DNA of 64,000 nucleotides from Petrosia ficiformis (taxonomy: Eukaryota > Porifera > Demospongiae > Haplosclerida > Petrosiidae). Shown here piece by piece: positions 10,601 to 21,185 of the stretch (positions within the stretch are counted from its first letter, which is position 1; each line of letters opens with the position of its first letter). The position numbers and the translations under genes are program-made. Below the pieces are notes generated by a model. That model saw only the letters and a program-made list of their open reading frames with translations, ran no database searches and was not told the origin of the DNA. Location: positions 1,585,001 to 1,649,000 of the forward strand of contig OX345653.1 in NCBI GenBank assembly GCA_947044365.1. The letters run 5' to 3'.

Positions 10601-13038
10601 TATAGTATGTATATATAGTTTATCGTAATTTTAGTAATTAATTAACAGTATTAGGCAAAAGTTTTTAGTTTTAGTTAACTAATGAATGTACCAACTATGG
10701 GCTAATTTTAATTTTAGTTGTTATTGTAAGTTAGTTATAGTTTAGTTAACTAAAAGTCATAATGCCTTACTAAAAGGGGTTTTAGTTATAGTTATATTTA
10801 ACTAAAACAAGAATGAAATTAACACTCTAGATTAATTTGTAAATGTGATGTTCAGTAGCTGTACATTGTGTCTTACTAGCCTAGCCTGATTGTTATTTAA
10901 ATATTGATTCCATAATTTCAAATAATCTTCCATTTTTTTAGATCAATGGAAACTTGACATTAGGAGAGAATATAGCTGATAATGGTGGAGTTAAGACTGC
11001 TTTTCAGGCTTACAAGAACGTGGTCAAAGGAAAGAGACCTCCTAGTCTTCCTGGAGTCGACCTTTCCGCAGATGAGCTTTTTTTTGTAGCATTTGGACAG
11101 GTGTGTTTGGTACATGTAGTTCTCAAAATAACGTCGCTATTTTCCAGACATTTTGCCTCTTTGTCCAGAGACAAAATTGCATTTGACTGGACAAATTGTC
11201 TGATTAGTTATAAGAATAATAAGTGCAGTAACCTCACAGTGAGGTTAATTATTAGTCAAGAGCAGTCATGGCCTAGTGGGTTAATTCTATATGATTATAT
11301 CTCATAATCTATAAATGTGTACAGTGCTGGTTAGTGAGGCTTTTTTCTGGACAAGATTCACAGCTATTGTTTTATCCAGATGTTTCTGTTGGACACTTTC
11401 AAAACTATTTTGAGCACTGAGTACATTCATATAATTATTATATGACTTCAGTCAACTGATTCTTATCTGTGTCTATCTGTCTGTCTGTTACACATACTGT
11501 ATATCATCAAAGATGCTTTCATTACAAAGCTTTACACAAATGACAAATATTTTGGACTCAAATAATATTTCAAACAATATGACCTTGTGGTAATCTTTGC
11601 TTACTACAGGCCCGAGGGCGAGGTGATTATAAGCCTGATACAACATGAGTGGGCATGACATAACCAATATATTTCTTGACTTCAAAGTCATATTTATACA
11701 GCTTAATGAAGCCACAAATCACACAGTGCACATCAGACCATGGTGCACGTAGCACATTATAGCACTGTGGGAAGGTTTGAAGGGTGGCTTCATCATGACA
11801 TATGTCATTGTGTGTCATTGTGATGATGCACATCAAAGAAACTGCTAGTGCTACAAATCAGATAAAGCCAGGCAGTTTTAATTATATCCCTGTTCTTTAA
11901 TGAATTTTAAGCAACTAAGTATTATAGATAGTGTGGCTGATTAATGCCCTTGACGTCATACAGTTGTTATGGTTATGACCTCAAACAGTGATTGAATGAG
12001 AAATTATTTATATTCCCCATGCTTGGGATAATATCCAGTTTCCAGCATTCAGCCATCACCAGAAACACCTCATGCTTTAAACTGGATATACTCAGGATAA
12101 TACTAGGAACATTGACCTCAGTGTATAACCTCATGTCCAGCATCACTAATAAATAGTAGCTCCACTATATACTACATGTACTACATGCAATAATCAAAAT
12201 TTAATACTTTTAAAAAATACCTTCTCAGGTTTGGTGCTCATTGTTCACTCCAGAATTTATTACAAGTAACTTACAAACTAATCCTCACAGTCCAGGACCA
12301 TACAGGTAGAGATACATAATGTCTGTGTCAATATGGTTGAGAGTTGTCCTTAATAAGGCTCAATCAACAACTCTACTGAATTACTATATACACCTTGGTA
12401 ATGAGTATCTGTTTGGTTTCATTATTATGTTAGGCTATAAAAATAGTTAGTAGACTCTCATTCACTGCTACTCAATCCATTATTATATTTATAAACATAT
12501 ATATATATATATATTATATATATATATATGATATATATTTATGATACATATAAGGTATATACGTGTCAGATATTATTCAAAACTGGAATTTTGCTTTTTT
12601 CGTTTATATCATTTCAGCTAAAGTATGTTCACATTCATGAAGACCTCAAAATTAGGTTGTAATGACTTTATATGTAATATAGTGTATAGTTTAATGTCAT
12701 AAAATTGGTACATGATTATACTGTAACTCAATAACGAAGCAATGGATTGAAATTTTATGTACACAAAAAAAAAAACAGGAAGGATAATATGCAAATGGTG
12801 CAGTTAAAAAAGATTGTTGGTCATTGCAAACAAAACTTATGAAGATTTTTCTGAGGTCAAGGTGAAATGAATGACTTTATCACCTGTCTTAATGTTTAAA
12901 TTAAATATAATATAAATGTATATATATCTTAATCATAGAGTAATTGGAGCTTTGTCAAACAGTGAAGAGTTTGCTGATACTTTCAAGTGTCGTGAAGGGA
13001 AGAGGATGAACCCCACTGATAAGTGTGATCTCTGGTAG
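1..13038 (+). CDS. M13 zinc metallopeptidase (neprilysin/ECE-like), 5' end outside window
   Basis: Exons: 1-275, 996-1120, 1299-1364, 1829-1951, 3386-3478, 5516-5649, 6541-6859, 7270-7451, 7768-7826, 8509-8560, 8914-8981, 9585-9709, 10942-11100, 12229-12305, 12939-13038 (stop TAG 13036-13038). They join in one frame (first codon at base 2) to about 651 residues; family members have about 700-770, so only the cytosolic tail, membrane anchor and first ectodomain residues are missing. Visible landmarks: an N-terminal YNYSCGGW block, a VNAYY substrate-binding motif in exon 9, zinc site HELTH (8951-8965), second zinc-ligand motif ENIAD in exon 13, VWCS in exon 14, and C-terminal CDLW in place of the usual CxxW. 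M13 enzymes are type II membrane ectopeptidases that cleave short peptides; all catalytic residues are present, so it is probably active. Exon 3 uses a GC donor (1365). Introns carry many small repeats. Which M13 subfamily it belongs to cannot be settled by eye. Confidence 0.93.
369..622 (-). mobile_element. MITE-like element family M1, minus copy
   Basis: About 250 bases in peptidase intron 1. It reads as the reverse of the copies at 7985 and 13760: inverted ends with TTCACATTCA and a TGACCTCA block, and an internal stretch resembling TGAAATTTGACATAC. No coding capacity, so any movement would have depended on an enzyme made elsewhere. Confidence 0.7.
1121..1195 (+). repeat. GA/GACA microsatellite
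   Basis: Runs of GAGA and GACAGACA start right at the donor of peptidase exon 2 (GTAAGT at 1121) and fill the beginning of intron 2. Simple sequence with no coding value. Confidence 0.85.
1535..1757 (+). mobile_element. Dispersed repeat family M5, copy 1
   Basis: Intronic repeat with a G-rich beginning, a core reading AGCTTGTAGCTGAGA and a G-run at the end. The same core is found at about 44290-44512 (reverse orientation), and a shorter related copy lies at 40213-40375. No open frame; its class is not recognised. Confidence 0.55.
2290..2453 (+). mobile_element. MITE family M3, copy 1
   Basis: A 164-base non-coding element in peptidase intron 4. It opens with TGTTCTGCCCA and closes with TGGACAGGACACT, so the ends form imperfect inverted repeats. 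Related copies lie at 4946-5073 and 16177-16300. Confidence 0.7.
2524..2849 (+). mobile_element. MITE family M4, copy 1
   Basis: A 326-base element in peptidase intron 4 with ends CAGGGTTCTCACTAG and CTGGCGAGAACCCTG, which are inverted repeats of each other. Internal landmarks GCACCCTTCTATT occur near both ends. A second copy in the opposite orientation occupies 37690-38040 in the last intron of ATAD3. Confidence 0.7.
3740..3895 (-). mobile_element. Fragment of dispersed family M2
   Basis: Contains GGGCCATCCCTATGATTGC, a TTTTGTGTCAC block and TTAAGGAAGTTGTGTCATT. These are the reverse of the right-hand end of the longer copies at 9893-10368 and 54461-54972. It is a truncated, non-coding copy in peptidase intron 5. 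Confidence 0.55.
4080..4500 (+). other. Degenerate coding-like stretch in peptidase intron 5
   Basis: The plus strand from about 4090 to 4250 reads as a coherent basic peptide (contains [15 protein letters not shown]), then continues past a stop with another readable block to about 4380. It has no start, no clean splice sites and several stops. I do not recognise the protein; a decayed transposon reading frame is the most likely source. The rest of the intron (3479-5515) otherwise holds only M2 and M3 repeats and AT-rich sequence. Confidence 0.3.
4946..5073 (+). mobile_element. MITE family M3, copy 2 (left end lost)
   Basis: Shares the internal block AACCACCTCTTAGATAAT and the right end TGGGCAGAACACT with the copy at 2290-2453, but the left TGTTCTGCCCA end is absent. 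Confidence 0.6.
5777..6005 (+). mobile_element. tRNA-derived SINE-like sequence
   Basis: Around 5860-5925 the sequence GGCAGCATGGCTTAGTGGTT, followed by AGAGC, looks like a tRNA 5' half with a polymerase III A box. About 50 bases later GGTTTGAGTTTGG is a weak B box. The downstream segment ending near 5992 (GTCTGTTTTTCTGTGGACTT) is repeated in inverse orientation at 5785-5825, just upstream of the head. It lies in peptidase intron 6. No cloverleaf can be closed, so this is a SINE or SINE relic and not a tRNA gene. Confidence 0.5.
7508..7722 (+). repeat. TCTG/TG microsatellite
   Basis: Long TCTG tracts grading into GTGTCTGTG repeats inside peptidase intron 8. The open frames here on both strands (Cys/Val/Ser and Thr/Asp/Arg rich) are artefacts of the repeat. 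Confidence 0.95.
7985..8236 (+). mobile_element. MITE family M1, full plus copy
   Basis: About 250 bases in peptidase intron 9. It starts GTCTGTTCACATGACCTCAA and ends CAAGGTGAATGTGAATGACC, so the ends are imperfect inverted repeats. The middle contains GTAACTCAATAATGAAGCAA. Non-coding. Confidence 0.75.
8666..8795 (+). mobile_element. MITE family M1, truncated plus copy
   Basis: Left half only of the M1 consensus, from the TGTTCACG end through the TTTGACATAC block, in peptidase intron 10. Confidence 0.65.
9718..10425 (+). mobile_element. MITE family M1 copy split by an inserted M2 element
   Basis: M1 sequence runs from 9718 to about 9892, stops, and resumes at about 10368 (AAAAAGATTGTTTGTCC) to 10425, in the right order. 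The intervening ~475 bases are an M2 element. This is a clear nested insertion inside peptidase intron 12. Confidence 0.65.
9893..10368 (+). mobile_element. Dispersed element family M2, copy inside an M1 element
   Basis: About 475 bases, starting AACAAGTGTATATAGAGAAA and ending near CCCTACGGGCCAT, with an internal TA run at 10297-10321. A close full-length relative lies at 54461-54972; shorter relatives are at 3740-3895, 16574-16695 and 60621-60757. The 109-codon frame from 10141 is a chance reading through the element. Confidence 0.65.
10557..10835 (+). repeat. TTTTAGTTATAGTTAACT-rich dispersed repeat (family M8)
   Basis: Multiple variants of TTTTAGTTATAGTTAACTAA in both orientations, in peptidase intron 12. 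Similar blocks occur at about 13310-13465, 20395-20560, 28098-28240 and 29595-29785, so this is a dispersed family and not local simple sequence. Confidence 0.5.
12625..12881 (+). mobile_element. MITE family M1, plus copy
   Basis: Full-length copy in the last intron of the peptidase gene, from TGTTCACATTCATGAAGACC to the GAGGTCAAGGTGAAATGAAT end. It lies about 60 bases before the last acceptor. Confidence 0.7.
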
Positions 13039-13557
13039 TCTTCAGAGAGACATTTTTTGCTTCCACTAAAATAGCAACATTTTATGTAAAACATTTTCCT
13101 GTTTTTTTTTGCACTTATTTTAGAATTTTTGATAACTATGTAATCGTAAATATTGTGTAGACATGTAATTACAGCTATAAATGGCTACCATGCAAAGTAT
13201 AAATTTGTGAAATGGTCAACTTTAAAAGGACAGGCCTCATGGAAGAGGAGAGTCAACTCGTACAGTGGCTCATGGATTTACATACAGTTCAAGATGACTT
13301 GATAAACCAAAGTACGACTAAATTACTGGTCTTTATCAATTGGCCAGTAGTGGGGTCTCAGTTAACTATAACTAAATTTCAGTATATAAGCTTAAATTTT
13401 TGTTAGTTAATTAACTTGTATGATAAACTATAATTACACTCTATACTAAAACAACACTACAAAACACTCGCTTGCCTTTAGTAGTACATGTACTAAGTGA
13501 CCATGCATCATTCTATGATTATCAACATTAATTTTAAGAAAAAGTAAATTTGATTCA
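13039..13557. other. Intergenic and 3' untranslated sequence after the peptidase gene
   Basis: No gene seen. It probably contains the peptidase 3' UTR, although I see no canonical AATAAA. The stretch 13310-13465 is an M8 repeat block. Confidence 0.5.
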
Positions 13558-13794
13558 ATGAATTCAAGTTACAAATTAATGAACACAATAATTATATTCC
13601 AAGTTACTGCAAACAAGATTCAGTTTAGTTTACTACTAGTATCTGTAATTGGTTCAGTTCTTATTCTTATGACTCTTCACTGTTGCTACCAGTGCAACTA
13701 CAAATATAAAATATTATGTAAGATAAAGAAATCACATTGCAATAATAACAGTGATACTATAGTCTGTTCACATTCACGATGTCCTCAAAATTAG
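13558..13794 (+). other. Unassigned open frame with one predicted membrane segment
   Basis: A 78-codon plus-strand frame from an ATG at 13558. It contains a hydrophobic run (SLLLVSVIGSVLILM) followed by a Cys/Lys-rich tail, and its last ~12 codons run into an M1 element. The membrane-like segment makes it worth recording, but there is no family match that I recognise and no upstream splice context. The opposite strand could carry the last R-SNARE exon. Most likely chance. Confidence 0.15.
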
Positions 13795-14020
13795 GATGTA
13801 ATGACTTTATATGTAATATAGTGTATAGTTTAATGTCATAAGGTTAATACATGATTATAGTGTAACTCAATAATGAAGCAATGGATTGAAATTTGACATA
13901 CACAAAAAAGAACGGGAAGGATAATTATATGAAAATGGTGGCGGTAAAAAGATGGTTGGTCATTTCAAACTAAAGTTATGAGCATTTTTCTAAGGACAAG
14001 GTGAATGTGAATGACCTTTA
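13760..14020 (+). mobile_element. MITE family M1, plus copy next to the R-SNARE 3' end
   Basis: Full-length M1 copy (GTCTGTTCACATTCACGATG to AAGGTGAATGTGAATGACC). Its right end lies about 45 bases from the last clear R-SNARE exon. Reading that exon onward without splicing would run into this element. Confidence 0.75.
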
Positions 14021-14065
14021 CATCAAAATCAAGCACATAATAAAAATAAATGTAATGAGACTCAC

Positions 14066-17000
14066 TGATTAGTACAACCAATATGACAATGAGAATGAAA
14101 AGCATGATAACCCATAGTTTAGCATTCTTCCAGCACAATTTACGTTTCACTCTTCGAGCTGTGATGTTGAATTCACCTGCAGACACCTTTAAGTCATCTA
14201 AGAGGAGAATTGACACGATAATAATTATAATGAAACAAGGGCAACTAGTAACATCCTCAACCTTGGTGAGCCTAATAAATCAGTCTGCCAACCATACAGT
14301 ACTATAAATGTTACATACTATTCTTTATCCTACATGCTGTACACAATATAATTTGTGTGCTGTTTTACTGGCTATAACAATTATACTTTGTATATGCACA
14401 TGTTAGTCATGTGACATGCTGATTTGAAATTTTGCCACACTTCTATTGATTACTGGTACTGTCTGGTAGTCAGCCAGAAATACAATCATACCCACAAAAT
14501 TGTAGTCTGTAAGACCTTTTTCTATTTCACAGCACATGAATGTACACATGCTACACCAGATGCTGTATAAATCAGACATGGGGTCAATTACAATATATTG
14601 TAATATATTACTATTACCTTATATTACTATTACTATTACTTTCCGAGTCAGTGTAGTAATTATATTACTATTACCTTAAAAATGAGTATAATTACTATTA
14701 CTATTACTATTACCACCTGAGTCAATGTAATTATATTACTATTACCTTAAAAATGAGTATAATTACTATTACTATTACCCCCTGAGTCAATGTAATTATA
14801 TTACTATTACCTTAAAAATGAGTATAATTACTATTACTATTACTATTACCACCTGAGTCAATGTAATTATATTACTATTACCTTAAAAATGAGTATAATT
14901 ACTATTACTATTACCCCCTGAGTCAATGTAATTATATTACTATTACCTTAAAAATGAGTATAATTACTATTACTATTACTATTACCCCCTGAGTCAATGT
15001 AATTATATTACTATTACCTTAAAAATGAGTATAATTACTATTACTATTACCCCCTGAGTCAATGTAATTATATTACTATTACCTTAAAAATGAGTATAAT
15101 TACTATTACTATTACCCCCTGAGTCAATGTAATTATATTACTATTACCTTAAAAATGAGTATAATTACTATTACTATTACCCCCTGAGTCAATGTAATTA
15201 TATTACTATTACCTTCAAAATGAGTATAATTACTATTACTATTACCCACTGAGTCAATGTAATTATATTACTATTACCTTAAAAATGAGTATAATTACTA
15301 TTACTATTACCCCCTGAGTCAATGTAATTATATTACTATTACCTTAAAAATGAGTATAATTACTATTACTATTACCCACTGAGTCAATGTAATTATATTA
15401 CTATTACCTTAAAAATGAGTATAATTACTATTACTATTACCACCTGAGTCAATGTAATTATATTACTATTACCTTAAAAATGAGTATAATTACTATTACT
15501 ATTACCCCCTGAGTCAATGTAATTATATTACTATTACCTTAAAAATGAGTATAATTACTATTACTATTACCCCCTGAGTCAATGTAATTATATTACTATT
15601 ACCTTAAAAATCAGCATATTACTGTTACTGTTGTGGATTGCTATAGTATTGAGGTTTCTTTGAAATCCTGGCATGTTTTAAACTAATGTATTTATTGTTC
15701 ATGAATTTCTCGAAAAGAGAATCACTAAGTGAACATAAACTAATGTATTTATTGTTCATGAATTTCTCGAAAAGAGAATCACTAAGTGAACATATGACTT
15801 AAGGTCAATTACAATTACTATTAGATTACTATTACTAATACGACTTTCTATTACTGTTACTATTACCTCAGTTTTTTAATGACCTATAACTATTACCTAT
15901 TACTATTATTACCCCATGTCTGCTCCCAAGATTAGAATATCCCCACAATTAAGAGTTTTATTATAAATTTGCAGTATACAAACTCATTACCTGCTCTTCT
16001 CTGTAGGTCAGATAGCTGATCTCCTCTGTTCAGTACTTTACCAATATTTTCTCTTGTAATATCCTCTACCTAGTCAAATGCATTAAGTTCATTTGTCAAT
16101 GTTATTTTGTGAAGAGTTGAACAAGATCAATTCTTCATTAGACCCTTGTCGTTGGTTTATTAGATACATTATACAGTGTTCTGCCCACACTGGTCGGATA
16201 TTACATATATAGGCTAAAGAGACAGAATTAAGTATAAACAGCACTAAATGCAATGTACGTAGAATCCAACCACCACTCTAAATATCCTGGACAGAACACT
16301 GCTTATATTATTATTATTCAGTTGACTGGATCAATGTTAAACTACTTGATTTTATTAAAGTAAAGAAATATAACTATACACGATGTTTTGACCTTGAGGC
16401 CTTCTTGTTAATTTTATTGTTATATGGAAGATGTGTTTCATAATGATTAAAATATATGTGTTTAAAGAACAAGACAATACTAATGACAAAAATTATGAAT
16501 CCTATTTATTATGTACTACTATTGAAAACATTGATTTGATGGTACTCAGGTTTCGTAAAGAATTTTATGGCACACAGGGCCATCCCTATGATTTCGGATA
16601 TATGATATGTATATGTTTGTTTCACATACATATTGTATCTGTAGTTTAGAGAAGAGTTACATCATACTGGAGGGTTTGGTCAATTAATGGCAATGATGTG
16701 TAAATAAACATATACTCTAGCTACAGTGTAGTCTGTTGGCTTTCAGAGAAGAGGAAATCAATGACGACACCACAAAGCAATCATAGGCTACTCACACATT
16801 TAACTTACACATTTAACTTACATGTTTAACTTTCTCTTGAGTAAGAAGCAATCTATCTGTTTCACTTGATTCAGACCTAATGAAGAGGAATTGACATTTT
16901 GTCATACCATATACACAAAAATAAAAGAATAATTATGTTCTTTAATTCAAGGTACAATTAATGTAAATTATGTTATATAGTAATAACTATATTCTACTAA

Positions 17001-17245
17001 AATAAAAGCAGTGATGTATTAAATAACTCTAAGGCCAAGAGTTATTGTAATAGTGGCCACACACTTTAGAGTACATCTTTATGCAATACTCATTGCATAC
17101 ATCATCCTAGGATTAAAAGTTACTTGCAGATATTGCAAGTTTATTCTATCATGTGATCAATTCATTATCTATTATGCCTAAATATACTACCTACAATCTA
17201 ACAGACACTTTCACTTTCCTTAGACTACCATCTTCGATTTGTCAT
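14066..17245 (-). CDS. R-SNARE (VAMP/synaptobrevin-like), C-terminus uncertain
   Basis: Exons in transcript order: 17229-17245 (tentative start, MTNRR), 16822-16876, 15991-16069, 14066-14197. Phases match at each join. The second and third exons encode an acidic lead (SESSETDRLLL) and a SNARE motif containing NIGKVLNRGDQL, where the Arg is the zero-layer residue of R-SNAREs. The last exon gives a basic/aromatic juxtamembrane stretch (KRKLCWKNAKLW) and a hydrophobic anchor (IMLFILIVILVVL). The predicted size is about 100 residues, as in VAMPs. Such proteins sit on vesicles by a C-terminal tail and pair with Q-SNAREs to drive fusion. A GTGAGT donor at 14065 suggests a further short exon; one option is 13642-13620 ending in TGA. 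Without it the frame reads to a stop at 13965 inside a MITE. Closest class is perhaps VAMP4-like, which is only an impression. Confidence 0.8.
14640..15612 (+). repeat. 65-bp minisatellite rich in ATTACT
   Basis: About 15 tandem copies of a unit containing GAGTCAATGTAATTATATTA and TTAAAAATGAGTATAATTAC. Spacing between GAGTCAATG marks alternates between about 65 and 71 bases, the longer form carrying one extra CTATTA. Lies in the last intron of the R-SNARE gene. Copies are almost identical, so the array is young or homogenised. Confidence 0.95.
15679..15795 (+). repeat. 58-bp direct duplication
   Basis: Two back-to-back copies of a segment starting AAACTAATGTATTTATTGTT and ending AAGTGAACAT, next to the 65-bp minisatellite. 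Confidence 0.85.
16177..16300 (+). mobile_element. MITE family M3, copy 3
   Basis: Starts TGTTCTGCCCACACTGGTCG and ends TGGACAGAACACT; the ends are inverted repeats. Lies in the R-SNARE gene between its second and third exons. Confidence 0.7.
16574..16695 (-). mobile_element. Diverged fragment of family M2
   Basis: GGGCCATCCCTATGATTTCG and, further on, GGTCAATTAATGGCAATG match the order of blocks in the M2 fragment at 60621-60757, with considerable divergence. Confidence 0.4.
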
Positions 17246-17637
17246 ACTGAAATCATCAACTGTTGTCACTTATTATCCCAAACCCAAAAGCCACTTAATA
17301 AATGTGTTATCATACTATTTTTGAACATAAAATACACACACATACATACACTCACATGATTTTGAGATTTTATTCAGGTCCACTCTAAAGTCTAAACCAC
17401 ACCCTCGAAAATACCACACCTACACATAAGATTAGGCTAGCACAGTCAGAGGATCCAGCCTGCTAGCTACATTTAATACTAATTGTATAAATAATTAAAT
17501 ATTATAGTTAGTATTATTATAATTACAAAGTAAAGGAGAAAATGTAAGTTCTTGCGATAATAATTGCACTAATAAGGATACTTAGTCAGTTGCTATAGTA
17601 ACCAAGAAACAAACCACCATTTTCCATTTCTCTATAG
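17246..17637. promoter_or_regulatory. Probable shared promoter region between the R-SNARE gene and IFT74
   Basis: About 390 bases separate the tentative R-SNARE start (minus) from the first visible IFT74 coding exon (plus), so the two genes are head to head. The stretch is AT-rich with no TATA box I would defend. An upstream IFT74 exon or 5' UTR may lie here. The call rests on gene orientation only. Confidence 0.35.
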
Positions 17638-20600
17638 GTCATATCATCCACCAGGAAGTAGACCAGTGAGGATGTCCACAGGTATGTGTATTTGATATTC
17701 TAAAGATAAAATTTTATTGGTATCAAAATGGAAAGTTTCAAACCCTGAATCATTCTCACAGCTATAGTGCATTACTATGGGGCTTTGCCCCACTTAATTT
17801 TATTTCTACCGTGCTTGCAGTCAACCGACCAATCATATTCGTTACTTTAAGGGTTCTAAATATCTTAGCAACTTCTGAGGAGGTTTGATAAGTATTCATC
17901 AAACCTCCTAGGATTTGGTTGGCACGCTCCCACTTACTATGAGGTCCACCTTTTTTTAATAATGGAATAACAATTATACTAATCTTACCACCATAGACCA
18001 GCCAGTATGTTAATTTTTTTGCTTCCACATGAACATCCTTCTCCTGTACTTTCCCCCTTGGGCCACTTTGCAGCAGCCCATTACCTGGAAGGTCTTCGTT
18101 TTCAGGGAATGAACCACCCCTCCCCCTCCTCTTCATTTCATGACTACAGGCTTGTAAAACTACATAAATATTATAGACTCCTTACTCTTATTGAATTTTA
18201 TTATAATATCAATTATCATTAGTCTTAAATTTTGATTTTTTGTGTGATGGCAACATTTGTTGTTAGCTAAGCTTAAAATAAATCCATCCAATGAAAATTT
18301 CTGCTTTTACTGACGTGGTAAAACTGAATTTGTAACTGTTATTTTTTAATGGTTATGATTGCTCACATTGTTTAGAATTGTTGATACTTCTTTTTCTTGC
18401 TCATCATGATACTCTTTTGTATGCTGTAATACCAATGATCTAATTTGTGCCATTATCTGTCGACAATAATCTTGTAACAGTTGTAAATCTCAGGTAATAA
18501 TAACTGGTCTTAAACCAGCAATGTAAGCTGAAGTACAAAGCCGATTAACTGATTTATCAAAGGTATACAGGAATTGAACTATACCAGATATGTCCCTTTT
18601 TAATGCTTTAAATCTACATGTACCTTAAATTGATGCACACACAGGAGCAGTATTAAAATTGGAGCCTAAAGTTGTTACTCACATTGCTTTTACAATTATA
18701 CCGAATGTAGTAAACTAACAAACCTGCTGCCTTCTTTTAGCAACCATTTTTCCATTCTTGTCCCTTTTGCAGCTTTTGAACACTTCAAGGCACTGCTGGT
18801 TTCTTTGGGCTGGCTAGAAAGGATATGTGTAATTGTTTGATTCCTCCTCGGTTTTACTAATTTCTCTTCGATTCTTTCTTCAGCAATTTTAGGCTGGTTA
18901 GTAGGAAGGAGAAGTGTAGCTCTTTGATTCCTCCTTATTTCTTCAACAAGCTTCCTGGGTTCTACTTATTTCTGTTCAGTTTATTCAGCAATTTTGGGTT
19001 GATTAGGGAGAAGAAACGTAGCTCTTTGGTTGGGTTCTACTGAATTCTCTTTAGTTCCTTTCAGCAAGTTTGAGCTGGTTAGGAAGGAGAAATGTGATTT
19101 TTCAATTTAAAAAAATTTTGCTTAGGTATCATTGTTTTAATGGAATAGTTAGAGATCATCAACAATATCACCTTCAAGAGATTCCAAGATCATGTCCCAT
19201 TGTTGTTTGGAATGTGAATGTACAGTGGGATAATTTGTAGAGGAAAGTTTTCTAGACTTGCATGAGAAGAGAGCCCATTCTTATTTCTTATGCAGATAAT
19301 TATGCAACCAGAGAAGTTCATAAATGGGTTTTAGAAATGGTCTCCTATTTTTTGAAGATGAGGAAGTGCCACAGGGGTCATTAATTTGGTTTTCTATCTG
19401 GGTATGAATCTGTACATAGTTCAAACTGACCTTTATTTTTCATTTTGATAAAGTAATTAGATTTCCATCTTTCTGTTTTGGACTTAATTTCGTTTTATAC
19501 TTGGGTGTAAATCTTATTGTGGTATTTTCGTACATCTTCACCACAATGAAAGGGATATAATTCTGTCAGATGGATGTGGTATTATAATAAAGCAAGGTCT
19601 AGAGGGCAAGAATGCTCCTGGAATGCCATCCCATGGAGCTAAAGCTCTCTATTTGTACCATTGGATAAAAAAAATGAAGTAAACGATACCTGGGCTATCT
19701 TGTGTAGTCCATCAGCAGACATGAGCTGCTTGGTAATACAGAATCTCAACTGAACATAAATATACTCAGTTGTACAACACTGATTGAACATTGTTGACCA
19801 AATGTGATGTACCACCGATACACTCCTCTGTTATTAATATTTATCCCGAGGGAAACACAGTATACGTTTTACCACAGTATTTACTAAACATTTACCTATT
19901 ATGTCAATTCCTACCTCCTAAATTAGAGGTTTGAGATGCTACTTTATAATTCATGAATGGAAAACAATTTTTGTCAGCAAGACTTTATGTTTGTAATTTT
20001 GTATGTAAAACTTACATGTTTGTTTCTCTTGTTTTTCTTTTAGGAGTTGGTAGACCACCTACAGGTTATAAATTAACAACTGGAATGGTAAGTAAAGATC
20101 ATTTATGTTCCTATGACTTCAGAGAAGAGAAATTTTCCTAACTTTAGTTTGGAATGACCAACAATTTTTTTCCTGCACCATTTTCATGTTATTATCTTGC
20201 TCATTTATTTTTGTGTGGGCAAATTTCAATCCATTGCATAATTTTGTATTCCTGTAGTAGCCTCTTTTGTCTTTTTTTTATTGTCTAACTTATAAATTAG
20301 TCTGTGTCATTGTTCTCTATCTAAATTAGTCATTGTTCTCTATCTAACTTCCCATTGTATTCAATAGTCTTTTGCCTTGGTTCTCAAAGTTATAGAATTT
20401 ACTAAAAGAATATGGGCTCACTAAAGGGTTTTAGCTTTAGTTAACTAACTAAAAGTGCCTATTATTACCCAAATTTTGTTTTAGATATTACAGTAGACCT
20501 ACTTGTACTAAAAGTCACAATACGTTATGGATTTAGTTAATTACTATAAATACCAGTTATCATTTGATTAATAAAGAGTTCAATTCCAACCTAAACTGCC

Positions 20601-21151
20601 ATGCTAACATACACTACACTGAGTTAAAGTATAATCATGTATTAAACACTGCATTACACATCAAGTCATTACTTCTGAGGTCATCAAACATACATGTGGA
20701 AGATTACTTAAGTGAAAACGTTTATCCCACATACAGCGTCCTGGTTCTAGAGCTGGTATAACACAAGGAGGAGCTTTGAACTCTCAGATTGCTGTTCCTG
20801 ACAGACCTGTAACTCAACAAGGATTGGGTGGGATGGGTACAGGAATTAGAGGTAATTTAATACACACTGGGTATTGGTATTAGAATGTATGTATGTATGT
20901 GTGTATATAAGTATGTATGTATGTATGTGTGATTGTGTGTATATATGTATGTATGCATGTCCTTTTTAAGCTCCCTGTCTATCTTAAAGCCACTTATAAA
21001 TGCTGATGTGTTTTGCATGAGACTATGGCTCTAGTATATAGCAACCTTTTGCTAGTCTTAACCCTATTTTTAAGTCCATACATACATGTATGTACATACA
21101 TACATAATACATGCATACATAAATACATACATAAATATATACACACATACA

Positions 21152-21185
<34 letters not shown>

